Source: an uncultured Sphingomonadaceae bacterium (GTDB lineage Bacteria; Pseudomonadota; Alphaproteobacteria; Sphingomonadales; Sphingomonadaceae). From it: a stretch of 64,000 nt of DNA. The position numbers were made by a program, and so were the translations under genes. A model generated the notes under the pieces. The model ran no database searches. It saw only the letters and a program-made list of their open reading frames with translations, and had not been told where the DNA came from. The DNA lies in assembly GCA_937995515.1 (NCBI GenBank), contig CALKJZ010000021.1, forward strand, positions 1 to 64,000. Direction: 5' to 3'. Shown piece by piece: positions 18,936 through 28,690 of this stretch; within the stretch, counting starts at the first letter, position 1; each line of letters starts with the position of its first letter.

Positions 18936-20114
18936 GTGGCCACCGCCTATCAGCAGCAGCGTGACATCGACCCCGCCTTCGAGGCGGGCCTCATGGATTC
19001 GATCGACAAGTGGATCGAGCGGGACCTGAGGCCGGTCGTGATGCACCACGACCATGGCGACATCTGGCCGGAGGAAACCGTTGCCCAGATGCAGGAGATG
19101 GGCCTTTTCGGTGCCACGGTCGGGCAGGAATGGGGCGGCCTTGGCCTTCCCGCCACCACCTATGCCGGGATCGTTGCCCGGATTGCCTCCTTCTGGATGG
19201 CGCCGACGGGGATCTTCAACAGCCACCTCATCTGCGCCATGGCGATCGAGAAGTTCGGCACACCGGCGCAGAAGGCGAAATGGCTGCCGAAGATGGCCAC
19301 GGGCGAGCTGCGCGGCGGGCTTGCGCTCACGGAGCCGGATGCGGGCACCGATCTCCAGGGCATCCGCATGACCGCGCGCCGCGACGGCGACCATTATGTC
19401 GTCAACGGCACCAAGACGTGGATCTCCAACGGGATCCACGGCCATGTCTTCGCCCTGCTCGTCAAGACGGACCCGGAGGCAAACCCCCGCTACAGGGGCA
19501 TGAGCCTGTTCATCGCCGACAAGTCGCTGCCCGGGTTCCGGGTCGGCAAGAAGATCGACAAGCTCGGCTACAAGGCCATCGATTCCGCCGAGCTAGTGTT
19601 CGAGGACTGCCGGATCCCGGCTGACCAGCTGATCGGCGGCGAGGAAGGCCAGGGCTTTTTCCAGGCGACCGGGGGGCTCGAACTGGGGCGGATCAATGTC
19701 GCGGCGCGTGGCGTCGGGCTGGCCGAGGGCGCGCTCCGGCTCGCAACCGAATATGCGCAGGTGCGCAAGACATTCGGCAAGCCGATCGCCGAGCACCAGG
19801 CGATCCAGCTGAAGCTGGGCGAGATGGTCACCCGCGCCCGGGCCGCCAGGCTTCTCACCTTCGATGCAGCGGCCGCCTACGATCGCGGCGAACGCTGCGA
19901 CATGGAAGCGGGCATGGCCAAATATTTCGCATCCGAAGCCGCGGTGAAAAATGCCGAGGAGGCGATGCGCATCTTCGGCGGTTATTCCTATTCCAAGGAA
20001 TATGAGATCGAGCGCTTCTACCGCGATGCGCTGCTGATGTGCATCGGCGAGGGCACGAATGAGATGCAGCGCATGATCGTGGCACGGCAGTGGGTGAAGC
20101 GGAACCCGGCGTGA
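18936..20114 (+). CDS. acyl-CoA dehydrogenase
   Basis: The 392-residue flavoprotein starts at GTG 18936, preceded by agggaga. It has the FAD/substrate block GLALTEPDAGTDLQGIR, NGTKTWISNG, QVRKTFGKPIAEHQAIQ, and a C-terminal RDALLMCIGEGTNEMQR, where the Glu in EGT is the usual catalytic base of medium-chain-type dehydrogenases. It oxidises an acyl-CoA to the 2-enoyl-CoA and passes electrons to ETF. It is the second gene of the MaoC operon; its stop overlaps the next start as GTGA. Confidence 0.93.
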   Translation: MATAYQQQRDIDPAFEAGLMDSIDKWIERDLRPVVMHHDHGDIWPEETVAQMQEMGLFGATVGQEWGGLGLPATTYAGIVARIASFWMAPTGIFNSHLICAMAIEKFGTPAQKAKWLPKMATGELRGGLALTEPDAGTDLQGIRMTARRDGDHYVVNGTKTWISNGIHGHVFALLVKTDPEANPRYRGMSLFIADKSLPGFRVGKKIDKLGYKAIDSAELVFEDCRIPADQLIGGEEGQGFFQATGGLELGRINVAARGVGLAEGALRLATEYAQVRKTFGKPIAEHQAIQLKLGEMVTRARAARLLTFDAAAAYDRGERCDMEAGMAKYFASEAAVKNAEEAMRIFGGYSYSKEYEIERFYRDALLMCIGEGTNEMQRMIVARQWVKRNPA

Positions 20115-21307
20115 GCGCCCCTGCCCGGCCGCTCGCCGGAACCCGGATCCTCAGCCTCGAGCAATATGGCGCCGGACCCTACGGCACGATGATGCTGGCG
20201 CAGCTGGGCGCCGAGGTCATCAAGCTGGAGCCGCCGAAGGGCGGCGACAGCTCGCGTGCGACCGGCCCCTATTTCCTCGGCCCCGACGACAGCCTCTTCT
20301 ACCAGACCTTCAACCTCAACAAGCGCTCGCTCACCATCGATCTCAAGACGGCCGGCGGCCAGCAAATCCTGCTCCGCCTTGCCGCCATGGCAGACGCCGT
20401 CACCAACAACGCCCGCGGCGACCAGCCGGAAAAACTTGGGCTGACCTATGCCGCGCTTGCCGAGGTGAACCCGGCCATTGTGTGCGTGCACGCCTCGGCC
20501 TATGGGCGCGGCAATCCGCGCGAGGCTTGGCCCGGATACGACTATCTGATGCAGGCCGAGGCGGGCTTTCTCTCCGTGACCGGCGAGCCCGATGCGCCGC
20601 CGACCCGGTTTGGCCTTTCGATGGTCGATTTCATGACCGGACAGATGCTGGCCACCGCCACGCTGGCGGGGATCCTTGCGGCGCGCGCAACCGGCAAAGG
20701 CGCGGACTACGACATCTCGCTGCTCGAGGCCGCGCTGCACCAGACGAGCTACCCGGCCTTCTGGTATCTGAACGAAGGCCACATCACCGGCCGCAGCCCG
20801 CGCTCCGCGCATCCGTCGGTCACGCCTTCGCAGCTGTTCCGGACATCCGATGGCTGGATCTTCGTGATGGCCCAGCTGCCCAAGTTCTGGGAGCGGCTGA
20901 CAGACGCCATCGGCGCCGCCTGGCTCCGCGACGACCCGCGCTTTGCCACCATGCCCCTGCGCCTCGAACACCGCGACGTGCTGACCGAAATCCTCGATTC
21001 CATCTTCATGACCCGGCCAACCGCAGACTGGATCGCCCGGCTGGGCGGCCTCTGCCCGGTTGCCCCGGTCCACGATCTTGCCCAGGCGCTCGACAGTCCG
21101 TTCATCCGCCAGCGCGGCATGGTGGAGACCATCCCGCACCCGGACCGCGCCGAACTCCGGGTGCTTGCCAACCCGATCCTCGTCGATGGCGCGCGCCTGC
21201 CCAACACCCATGCCCCGAAGCTCGGCGCGGATACCGCAGAGATCCTTGCGGAGGCCGGCTTCGATGCCGCAGAGATTGCCGCCTTCCGCGCCGAAGGAGC
21301 CATCTGA
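20111..21307 (+). CDS. CaiB/BaiF (family III) CoA-transferase, first of two
   Basis: The 398-residue protein begins GTG 20111 (overlap GTGA with the dehydrogenase stop). Family signs are LAGTRILSLEQYGAGPYGTMML, LGAEVIKLEPPKGGD, YFLGPDDSLFYQTFNLNKRS (part), and KGADYDISLLEAAL. Family III enzymes move CoA between acids through an Asp-bound intermediate. Pairs of such genes often form heterodimers, as in BbsEF of benzylsuccinate degradation. It directly precedes a second homologue. Confidence 0.92.
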   Translation: MSAPARPLAGTRILSLEQYGAGPYGTMMLAQLGAEVIKLEPPKGGDSSRATGPYFLGPDDSLFYQTFNLNKRSLTIDLKTAGGQQILLRLAAMADAVTNNARGDQPEKLGLTYAALAEVNPAIVCVHASAYGRGNPREAWPGYDYLMQAEAGFLSVTGEPDAPPTRFGLSMVDFMTGQMLATATLAGILAARATGKGADYDISLLEAALHQTSYPAFWYLNEGHITGRSPRSAHPSVTPSQLFRTSDGWIFVMAQLPKFWERLTDAIGAAWLRDDPRFATMPLRLEHRDVLTEILDSIFMTRPTADWIARLGGLCPVAPVHDLAQALDSPFIRQRGMVETIPHPDRAELRVLANPILVDGARLPNTHAPKLGADTAEILAEAGFDAAEIAAFRAEGAI

Positions 21308-21308
21308 G

Positions 21309-22382
21309 ATGGGCAAGCTCGACGGGCTGAAGGTGGTCGACCTCAGCCTGTTCCTGCCTGGGCCGATGCTCACCTGCATGCTGGCCGACCAGGGTGCCGA
21401 GGTCATCAAGGTCGAGCCGCCGGCCGGCGACCCCGCCCGCGCGATGGAGCCGTTCGAGGCCGGACAGTCCTTCTGGTTCCGCAATCTCAACCGCGGCAAG
21501 ACAAGCCTGCGGCTGGATCTCAAGTCCGATGCGGGCAGGCAGGCGCTCTGGGCGCTCGTCGAGTCGGCCGATGTGCTGGTGGAAGGGTTTCGCCCGGGCG
21601 TGATGGAGCGGCTGGGATTTGGCTATGACGCGGTTGCAGCCCGCAACCCGCGGATCGTCTACTGCGCGATTTCCGCCTTCGGGCAGCACGGGCCGATGGC
21701 CGGCCACCCGGCGCACGACATGGGTGCGCAGGCCCTGTCCGGCTTCCTTTCGGTCAACGACGGGCCCGACGGGACGCCCGTGGTTCCCGGCGTTCCGGCC
21801 GCCGACATGGCTGCCGGGCTGACGGGATGCGCGGCCGTGCTCATGGCGCTGCTCGGCCGCGCGCGCACCGGCCGGGGGGATTTCATCGACCTGTCGATGT
21901 TCGGCAGCCTCCTGCCCTGGTGCGCTCATGTTGCGGGCGAGGCCGCAATCGAGGGGCGGCCCATCCGCTCCGCAGAGCAGCGGTCACTGGGCGGGGCCGC
22001 CTTCTACAACGTCTATGCCACCGCCGATGGCCGGCACGTCGTGCTGTGCGGGCGCGAGGAGAAGTTCGTCCGCCACCTGCTCGAGGCGCTCGGCCGGCCC
22101 GATCTTGTTGCATCTGCGCTTGCGCCCGCCGGGCCGGCGCAGGAACCGGCCCGCCAGTTCCTCGAACAGACATTCGCCACCCGCACCCGCGACGCGTGGG
22201 TCAACTGGTTCGAGGGGCGCGACGTCGCCTTTGCCCCAGTGCTCGATTTTGCCGAGGCGCTGGCGCAGCCGCTGGTGCGCGAGGGCGGTCTGCTGGTGGA
22301 GGCCGATGGCGCGCATTTCCTCGCGCCCGCCATCCGCTTCGCCAGCGAGCCGCCGTGGCATCCGGTCGCAGCTCCGGCCTGA
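21309..22382 (+). CDS. CaiB/BaiF (family III) CoA-transferase, second of two
   Basis: The 357-residue homologue starts 1 nt after the first transferase stop. It shows LDGLKVVDLSLFLPGPMLTC, LADQGAEVIKVEPPAGDPAR, SDAGRQALWALVESADVLVE and GRGDFIDLSMFGSLLPW. The PAHDMGAQALSG segment contains the Asp position usual for the active site. It is clearly diverged from its neighbour, which fits two unlike subunits or two different substrates. Last gene of the tightly packed four-gene unit. Confidence 0.92.
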   Translation: MGKLDGLKVVDLSLFLPGPMLTCMLADQGAEVIKVEPPAGDPARAMEPFEAGQSFWFRNLNRGKTSLRLDLKSDAGRQALWALVESADVLVEGFRPGVMERLGFGYDAVAARNPRIVYCAISAFGQHGPMAGHPAHDMGAQALSGFLSVNDGPDGTPVVPGVPAADMAAGLTGCAAVLMALLGRARTGRGDFIDLSMFGSLLPWCAHVAGEAAIEGRPIRSAEQRSLGGAAFYNVYATADGRHVVLCGREEKFVRHLLEALGRPDLVASALAPAGPAQEPARQFLEQTFATRTRDAWVNWFEGRDVAFAPVLDFAEALAQPLVREGGLLVEADGAHFLAPAIRFASEPPWHPVAAPA

Positions 22383-22500
22383 GATGCTGCGTTTCTGCAA
22401 CAGTTGGCAACTTTTCGCCGCCCAGCCCTTTTCGCGCCCCGCCCCCTTGGCCTAGCCTTCCGCTAATCGGATCGCGGTCGTCGGGAGCGGAGGGGTTGCC

Positions 22501-25500
22501 ATGAGGTCGTTGCTGTTGGCGGGCGCATCCATTGCCGCGTGCCTTGGGGGTCCGGCGCTCGCGCAGGCACCAGCCGAGGAGCCGACCGCTCCGCGCACGG
22601 CTGCAACGGCCGATCCTGGCGACTTTATCGTGGTCACCGGCTCCCGGGTCCGGCGGCTCGAGTTCGACACACTCGAGCCGATTGCGGTCACGAGCCAGGA
22701 ATATATCGACGCGCGCGGCCTCACCAACGTGGCAGACGCCCTGCTGCGCCAGCCCGGCTTCGGCGCGGCCGTCACACCGGAAGGCGGCCAATCGAGCTTC
22801 GGGGTCAGCCAGAACTTCGTCAACCAGTTCGGCCTTGGCACGGCCCGCACCCTCACCGTCATCAACGGGCGCCGCACGGTGTCGTCGAACGCGCCCTCGA
22901 TCTTCGGCCCGGCCGCGCCCGGCGTACAGGTGGACCTCAACATCATCCCGCAGAACATGGTCGAGCGGGTGGAGTCCATTTCGATCGGCGGTGCCCCCAC
23001 CTACGGCTCGGACGCGATTGCCGGCACGGTCAACATCATTCTGAAGCGCGATTTCGAAGGCATCGAGCTGCGGGGCCTCACCGGCATCACCAGCCGCGGC
23101 GACGGCATGCGCTACAATCTCGCCGGCCTTTTCGGCCGCAATTTTGACGATGGCCGCGGCAACATCACCTTCGGCATCCAGTTCGACAGCGTCGATGGCG
23201 TGGCCGCGCTTGCCCGCCCGCGCACCCGCGCAGGGTTCGCAGCCCGCACCAACCCGCTTGCCAGCACGGTCGCCCAGTTCGCGCCCGGCCGCACGCCTGC
23301 CAACGACGGCCGCCTGAACCCCGATGTGCCGTTCAACACCGGCGGCACGGACGGAATCCCCAACGCGGTCTATATCACCAACGACCGCTTCTCGACCTTC
23401 ACGGCCAACGGCCTCCTGTTCCCGGCCACTGGCCCCTTCAACCTGAACGCCCTCGGCGAGGTGCGTGGCTTCGGCCCCGATGGCCGCACCTACTTCCAGT
23501 TCGACGGGCAGGGACGGCTCATCCCCTACAACCCCGGCATACCGTTCGGCACCTCGAACGCCAGTGGCGGCGACGGGTTCAACCTCACCGAAACGGCCCC
23601 GCTCACCAACGACCTTCAGCGCATCTCGGCCGCGCTCAACTTCCGCTACGATTTCAACGACAACATCCGCCTGTTCTTCGAGGGGAACTTCTATTCGGCA
23701 GACGCGCTGGAAATCCTCGACCAGGCTGCGTTCAATGTGAACCTGTTTGGCGGGGTTTCGGCGCCGCTCATCTTCTCGGTCAACGACCCGCGCCTGCACC
23801 CGGATGATCGGGCGAAGCTGCAGGCGCTCGGTGTCACCGACTTCCGCATGAGCCGCATCATGCGCGACCTGCAGAACAACAATGCCTCCTCCACGAGCGA
23901 GCTGTGGCGCGGAGTCATTGGCTTTTCGGGGGATTTCACCATCGGCGAACAGCCCTTCTTCTGGGAGGTGAGCGCCAACTGGGGCCGCTCGGAGGGTCGC
24001 TTCTTCTCGACTGCGCTCAACCAGCAGCGCTTCGTCAACGCGGTAAACGTGCGCCTCGATGCCAATGGCCGGCTGGTGTGCGATCCGAACCCGGCACGCA
24101 ATGTTGCACCAGGGCCCGTCCGCCCGGTGGCTGATCCTGCCTGCGTGCCGCTCGAGGTGTTCGGCGAGAACCGCCGTTCGGCGGAAGCCCTTGCCTATGT
24201 GACGGAAGAGAATGAATCGCAGGCGCTCCTCCAGCAGGAAGTCTATACCGCCGTGCTCGGGGGTTCGCCCTTCCGCCTGTGGGCCGGCGACATTGCCTTC
24301 GTGGCGGGCTTCGAGCACCGGGTGGAGCGCGGCAAGTTCATTCCCGCAGAGGCGCTGCGGGAGGGACGCGGGCGTTCGGCCATCATCAACCCCAACCGCG
24401 GCGCGTTCAACACCAAGGAGGCCTTCGGCGAACTGGTGGTGCCGATCACCGGCCCCGACAATGCCATTCCCCTCCTCTATTCGCTCACAGCCGAAGGCAA
24501 GATCCGCTATGTCGACAATACCGTCAACGGCGGGTTCACCACCTGGACGGCTGGCGGGCGCTGGCGCCCCCTCCCCGATGTCGAGGTCCGGGGCAACTAC
24601 ACCCGCTCGCTTCGCGCGCCGGCGCTTGTCGAGCTCTTCACGCCCCAGTCGCAGGCCTTCGCCACCGTGCCCGACCCGTGCGACACCCGCAACGTGAACG
24701 GCGGCGCGCGCCCCGAGGTCCGGCGGCGCAACTGCCAGGCGTTCTACCAGTTCTACGGCCTCGATCCGAACAACTTCCAGTCAACCGCGGTCAATGCGAC
24801 CGTGCCGATCGTGACTGGCGGCGATCCCAACCTCCTGAACGAGGAAGGAAAGGCGTGGACGGTCGGCGTCGTGCTGCGCCCGCGCTTCCTGCAAGGCTTC
24901 CGCGCGCAGGTGGACTGGAACGACATCAAGATCATCGGGCCGATCGCCAACCTCAACACCACCCAGATTGCAACCGGCTGCTTCGACAACGACAATTTCG
25001 ATACCACCGACGTGCCCAACGCCAACCAGTTCTGCAGCCGGATCCGCCGCAACCCCGACGGGCAGATTTCGGCCGACGTCAACAACCCGGGCGTGCGCAC
25101 CGGCTTCGTCAATGGCCAGGAAATTCGCTTCCAGGGGCTTACCGCCGATGTCGGCTACAGCTTCCCCGTGAAGGGGCTGGGGGACTTCGATCTGAGCGGG
25201 CGGCTCTTCTACCTCGAACGGCTCGTTTCCAACATCAACGGCGTGGTGCCCGCGCCCAGCCACGGCACCATCAACGATCCGCAATGGCGGGGCACGGCCA
25301 CGCTCGCGTTCACCCGGGGCCAGTTCCTGTTCGACTTCGAGGGCCGCTACACCGACAAGGTGAAGCTCGGGTTCTTCGACAATGAGGAAACCCGCGACAT
25401 CATCCTGTTCGACGACCACTGGCTGTTCAACACCAGCCTTGCCTACCGCTTCAGCGAGGGCACGATCCTGCGCCTCTCGGTTACCAACCTGTTCGACAAG

Positions 25501-25584
25501 GCGCCGCCCTTCCCGCTGGGCGGTGCCGGCACGTACGATACGCTCGGCCGCCGCTACGCGCTCTCGCTGCGCTACACCTTCTAG
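22501..25584 (+). CDS. TonB-dependent outer-membrane receptor
   Basis: The 1027-residue protein starts at ATG 22501 after a strong ribosome site (gcggagggg). The signal peptide ends at GPALAQA (about residue 22). The plug domain begins with a TonB-box-like DFIVVTGSRVRR and includes NVADALLRQPGFG and VDLNIIPQNMVERVES with APTYGSDAIAGTVNIIL. The 22-strand barrel follows, ending with the BAM signal ALSLRYTF. No CarboxypepD-like N-terminal domain is seen. In sphingomonads such large receptors import complex organic molecules as well as iron; its place between CoA-ester genes suggests it brings in the substrate of that pathway. Confidence 0.95.
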   Translation: MRSLLLAGASIAACLGGPALAQAPAEEPTAPRTAATADPGDFIVVTGSRVRRLEFDTLEPIAVTSQEYIDARGLTNVADALLRQPGFGAAVTPEGGQSSFGVSQNFVNQFGLGTARTLTVINGRRTVSSNAPSIFGPAAPGVQVDLNIIPQNMVERVESISIGGAPTYGSDAIAGTVNIILKRDFEGIELRGLTGITSRGDGMRYNLAGLFGRNFDDGRGNITFGIQFDSVDGVAALARPRTRAGFAARTNPLASTVAQFAPGRTPANDGRLNPDVPFNTGGTDGIPNAVYITNDRFSTFTANGLLFPATGPFNLNALGEVRGFGPDGRTYFQFDGQGRLIPYNPGIPFGTSNASGGDGFNLTETAPLTNDLQRISAALNFRYDFNDNIRLFFEGNFYSADALEILDQAAFNVNLFGGVSAPLIFSVNDPRLHPDDRAKLQALGVTDFRMSRIMRDLQNNNASSTSELWRGVIGFSGDFTIGEQPFFWEVSANWGRSEGRFFSTALNQQRFVNAVNVRLDANGRLVCDPNPARNVAPGPVRPVADPACVPLEVFGENRRSAEALAYVTEENESQALLQQEVYTAVLGGSPFRLWAGDIAFVAGFEHRVERGKFIPAEALREGRGRSAIINPNRGAFNTKEAFGELVVPITGPDNAIPLLYSLTAEGKIRYVDNTVNGGFTTWTAGGRWRPLPDVEVRGNYTRSLRAPALVELFTPQSQAFATVPDPCDTRNVNGGARPEVRRRNCQAFYQFYGLDPNNFQSTAVNATVPIVTGGDPNLLNEEGKAWTVGVVLRPRFLQGFRAQVDWNDIKIIGPIANLNTTQIATGCFDNDNFDTTDVPNANQFCSRIRRNPDGQISADVNNPGVRTGFVNGQEIRFQGLTADVGYSFPVKGLGDFDLSGRLFYLERLVSNINGVVPAPSHGTINDPQWRGTATLAFTRGQFLFDFEGRYTDKVKLGFFDNEETRDIILFDDHWLFNTSLAYRFSEGTILRLSVTNLFDKAPPFPLGGAGTYDTLGRRYALSLRYTF

Positions 25585-25757
25585 AGGCAGCGGGCCGACT
25601 CAGGGGCAGCGCGGCGGGCGTCGCCCGGCCTCACCTCGTGGCAAATGACCGCACCATCTCCCCACTTGCGCGAGGTGGCAGCCGCAGGGCTGCGTGGCAG
25701 GAACCGGGGGAAGACGGGAAAGACGGGGGATCGGGAGGGAAAGATCAGGAGGGTTTG

Positions 25758-26900
25758 ATGCTCGAGACAGGCCACCGCACCGCGTTCAGTGACGATCATC
25801 ACCAGTTCCGCGAGCAGGTGCGGAAGTTCTTTGCGAAGGAACTGCTGCCCAACCTCGACCGGTGGGAACAGCAGGGCATTGTCGATCGCAGCTTCTGGAA
25901 GGCGTGCGGCAATGCCGGCATGCTGTGCCCGACAGTGCCCGAGGAGATGGGCGGGCTGGGTCTCGACTTCGGCTACAATGCCGTGTTCAACGAGGAACTG
26001 GGCTATGCCGGCTCGTCAGCCGGGGTGACGCTGCAAAACGACATCACCATTCCCTATTTCGTGCATTACGGGTCGGACGAGCAGCGGGCCAAGTATATTC
26101 CGGCGATGATTTCGGGGGACTGTATCGCCGCCATCGCCATGACGGAACCCGGGGCCGGCTCCGACCTGCAGGGAATCCGCACCACGGCCCGGCGCGATGG
26201 CAATCACTATGTGATCAATGGCTCCAAGACCTACATAACCAACGGCCAGCATTGCGACGTGGTGATCGTGGTGGCCAAGACCGACCCGGAGCGGGGCGCC
26301 AAGGGCACGAGCCTCATTCTCGTGGATGCGGGCACGCCGGGCTTCGAGAAGGGCCGCAACCTCGACAAGATCGGCCAGCACAGCGCCGATACCTCCGAGC
26401 TCTTCTTCCACGATGTCCGCGTTCCGATCACCAACTGCCTCGGCGAGGAGAACCAGGGGTTCATCTATCTGATGAGCCAGCTGCCGCAAGAGCGGCTCTC
26501 GATCGCCATTTCCGCGCAGGCGGCCGCGCAGCGCGCGTTCGACGAGGCCGTCGCCTTCACCAAGGACCGCAAGGCCTTCGGCCGGCCGGTGTTCGATTTC
26601 CAGAACACCCGGTTCACGCTCGCGGATCTCAAGGCGAAGCTGCAGGTCGGCTGGGCCCACCTCGATTGGGCCATCCGCCGGCACATGGAGGGCCGGCTCG
26701 ATGCCTATGAGGGCGCAGCCGCAAAGCTCTGGCACACCGAGCTGCAGTGGGAGGTGGTCGATGCCGCGCTGCAGCTCCACGGTGGTGCGGGGTACATGAA
26801 CGAATATGCGATTGCCCGGCTGTGGCGCGATGCCCGGGTGCAGCGCATCTATGGCGGCACGTCGGAGATCATGAAAGAGCTGGTCGGCCGCAGTATCTAG
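25758..26900 (+). CDS. acyl-CoA dehydrogenase, long-chain/isovaleryl-like
   Basis: The 380-residue protein starts at ATG 25758, preceded by aggaggg; upstream residues do not look like protein. It has IAAIAMTEPGAGSDLQGIRT, NGSKTYITNG, FQNTRFTLADLKAKLQ, and YGGTSEIMKELVGRSI. At the end it has YGGT where medium-chain enzymes have the catalytic Glu (YEGT), so the base must lie elsewhere, as in long-chain and isovaleryl-CoA dehydrogenases, where it is in helix G. It follows the receptor by 173 nt and likely belongs to the same pathway. Confidence 0.92.
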   Translation: MLETGHRTAFSDDHHQFREQVRKFFAKELLPNLDRWEQQGIVDRSFWKACGNAGMLCPTVPEEMGGLGLDFGYNAVFNEELGYAGSSAGVTLQNDITIPYFVHYGSDEQRAKYIPAMISGDCIAAIAMTEPGAGSDLQGIRTTARRDGNHYVINGSKTYITNGQHCDVVIVVAKTDPERGAKGTSLILVDAGTPGFEKGRNLDKIGQHSADTSELFFHDVRVPITNCLGEENQGFIYLMSQLPQERLSIAISAQAAAQRAFDEAVAFTKDRKAFGRPVFDFQNTRFTLADLKAKLQVGWAHLDWAIRRHMEGRLDAYEGAAAKLWHTELQWEVVDAALQLHGGAGYMNEYAIARLWRDARVQRIYGGTSEIMKELVGRSI

Positions 26901-26924
26901 AGCGGGATCCTGTCGGCCTCGATC

Positions 26925-27855
26925 TTATCGGCGGGCGCTGAAGTGGTTGGCGCCTTCTCGTGGCAAGGAGCGCTCGAGAATGCGGCCGGTGGCGGCCCGG
27001 AGGCCGTCGACGGTGCGCTCGGCGGCTTTGCCCAGCAGCGCCTTGAGTCTGACGAAGGCGGTCTCGATGGGGTGACGTGTGGGCAGAAGGCGCGGCAGGG
27101 CCAGCGGGCGCACGCCGCCGGCTTCGATCAAGGCGCAGCGCCCTTTGAGCTGGACAGCACATCCGTGACGCAGCCTGTCCTCGACGACGCTTGCGCCCGA
27201 GCGCAGCTCCGGGGCGCGCACCGTCTCGGCCTCGGCCACGAAGGCGTCGCGGTTGATCGCGCCGGGCGGGACAAAGGGCGCGATCGTGCCGGGCAAGGTC
27301 AGGGCGGCGGGGAAGGCGGTCGTCTTCCCGTGGCCGTTTCGAATGCCCCTGCGCAGCCGCTCGCCGCGCCGCGCGCGACCAAGGCTCCGGGCCGTGCTGG
27401 TCGCAGTCCGGGTCTCACAAATAAACACCGGCCGGTCTGGGTGAAGGTCGATCTGCCTGTTGCACCCTCAGCTGTCGGCACTTCCGATCGTCGAGGGGGT
27501 CCCGTCCGGTCGCGTGCAAGGTCTCTTCTGCGCATCAGGCCGTGACGGCGGAAGACCTGCAGCACCATGCCCTGGCCAAAGGCACGGCCCCGCCCGGCCG
27601 GCACCGCGCAGCTCCTCGGTGGTGATGCCCGGCGTCGCTGCCGGAAGATCGCGGATCCGCGCGCCCGGTACCTCCTTGCGTCCCGGGCGCCGGCCCCGCC
27701 CCGGGCGCCCGGGCGCGGCTCGCCCTTCGTCGAGGCCAGCGCCCGCCACCGGCCGACGCGCACGGCGCTGGCGCCGCATCGCGCCACCACGGCAGGATGA
27801 TGCGCGCCCCCTTCAGAAGCCGCACGCGAGGATCAGCGCAGAGGGCTTTCCCCAC
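26925..27855 (-). pseudogene. IS630-family transposase remnant, frameshifted
   Basis: Read on the minus strand, pieces in three frames follow the order of an IS630 transposase: GKALCADPRVRLLKGA (start near GTG 27855), ASAVRVGRWRALASTKGEPRP, LPAATPGITTEELRGA, QVFRRHGLMRRRDL, then from about 27450 one long frame with LHPDRPVFICET, VVEDRL and HPIETAFVRLKALLGKAAERTV. Of the DDE triad, the first Asp (normally in I-D-E-T) is Cys here, while the Asp of the second block and the Glu of N/H-P-I-E remain. At least two frameshifts plus this substitution mean it is inactive. Terminal repeats could not be assigned. Confidence 0.78.
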
Positions 27856-27970
27856 GCCCGCCGGCCTTCCGCCCCGGCAGACACCTTGACTCCAGAACCG
27901 AACCACAACCGGCCAAAAGGGGCAACCCCCGGCGATCCAGTCAGCTGCGGCGTCGTTCCAGCCGGCGGGC

Positions 27971-28606
27971 TCAACCGGCGAGCAGGGCCCGCACGAAGGA
28001 TACAAGCCCCGTCTGCCGGTCGCGCCGGAGGCGTTCGGCGGCAAGGATTGCTTGGATCTCGGCAAGGCACATGTCCGCATCGTCGTTGACCAGCACATAG
28101 TCATATTCCGCCCAGTGGCTGATCTCGTCGGCCGCGCGCGCCATGCGCTGGCGGATCACCTCCTCCGCGTCGCTGGCCCGCCGGCGCAGTCGCTCCTCCA
28201 GCGCCTGCATCGAGGGCGGGAGGAGGAAGATGGCCGCCAGATCGCCACCCGCCTGCGACTGCCGAAGCTGCTGGGTTCCCTGCCAGTCGATGTCGAACAG
28301 CACGTCCCGGCCCTCGGCAAGCGCGGCCTCCACCGGCGCGCGCGGCGTGCCGTAGCGGTTGCCGAACACCTCGGCCCACTCGAGCAGCGCGCCCTCGGCA
28401 ACCAGCGCCTCGAACTGGGCGTGCGACACGAACCGGTAGTCGACCCCGTCGGTCTCCCCGGCACGCGGCGGTCGCGTGGTCACCGAGACCGAGAGCGAGA
28501 TGCCCGGATCCTGCGCCAGAAGCTGGCGCGACATGGTTGTCTTGCCGGCACCCGACGGCGAGGAGAGCACCAGCATCAGCCCGCGCCGGGCGGAGGGAAT
28601 CGTCAT
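27971..28606 (-). CDS. gmk: guanylate kinase
   Basis: The 211-residue enzyme converts GMP to GDP with ATP. It has the P-loop SSPSGAGKTT (residues 15-24), SVTTRPPRAGETDGVDYRFV with GMP-binding residues, and the DIDWQGTQQLR motif. Length is normal. The ATG at 28606 was preferred over an upstream GTG that would add a non-homologous 26 residues. Its 3' side borders the IS630 remnant; sspB lies upstream on the same strand with an 84-nt gap. Confidence 0.97.
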   Translation of the reverse strand: MTIPSARRGLMLVLSSPSGAGKTTMSRQLLAQDPGISLSVSVTTRPPRAGETDGVDYRFVSHAQFEALVAEGALLEWAEVFGNRYGTPRAPVEAALAEGRDVLFDIDWQGTQQLRQSQAGGDLAAIFLLPPSMQALEERLRRRASDAEEVIRQRMARAADEISHWAEYDYVLVNDDADMCLAEIQAILAAERLRRDRQTGLVSFVRALLAG

Positions 28607-28690
28607 GGCTAGCCGTTGGCCGCATCGGCCGCCGAGGTCAAACCCGGGATGCGCGGCATGCGGGCGGCATCGCCCTGCCCGCACGGCCGC

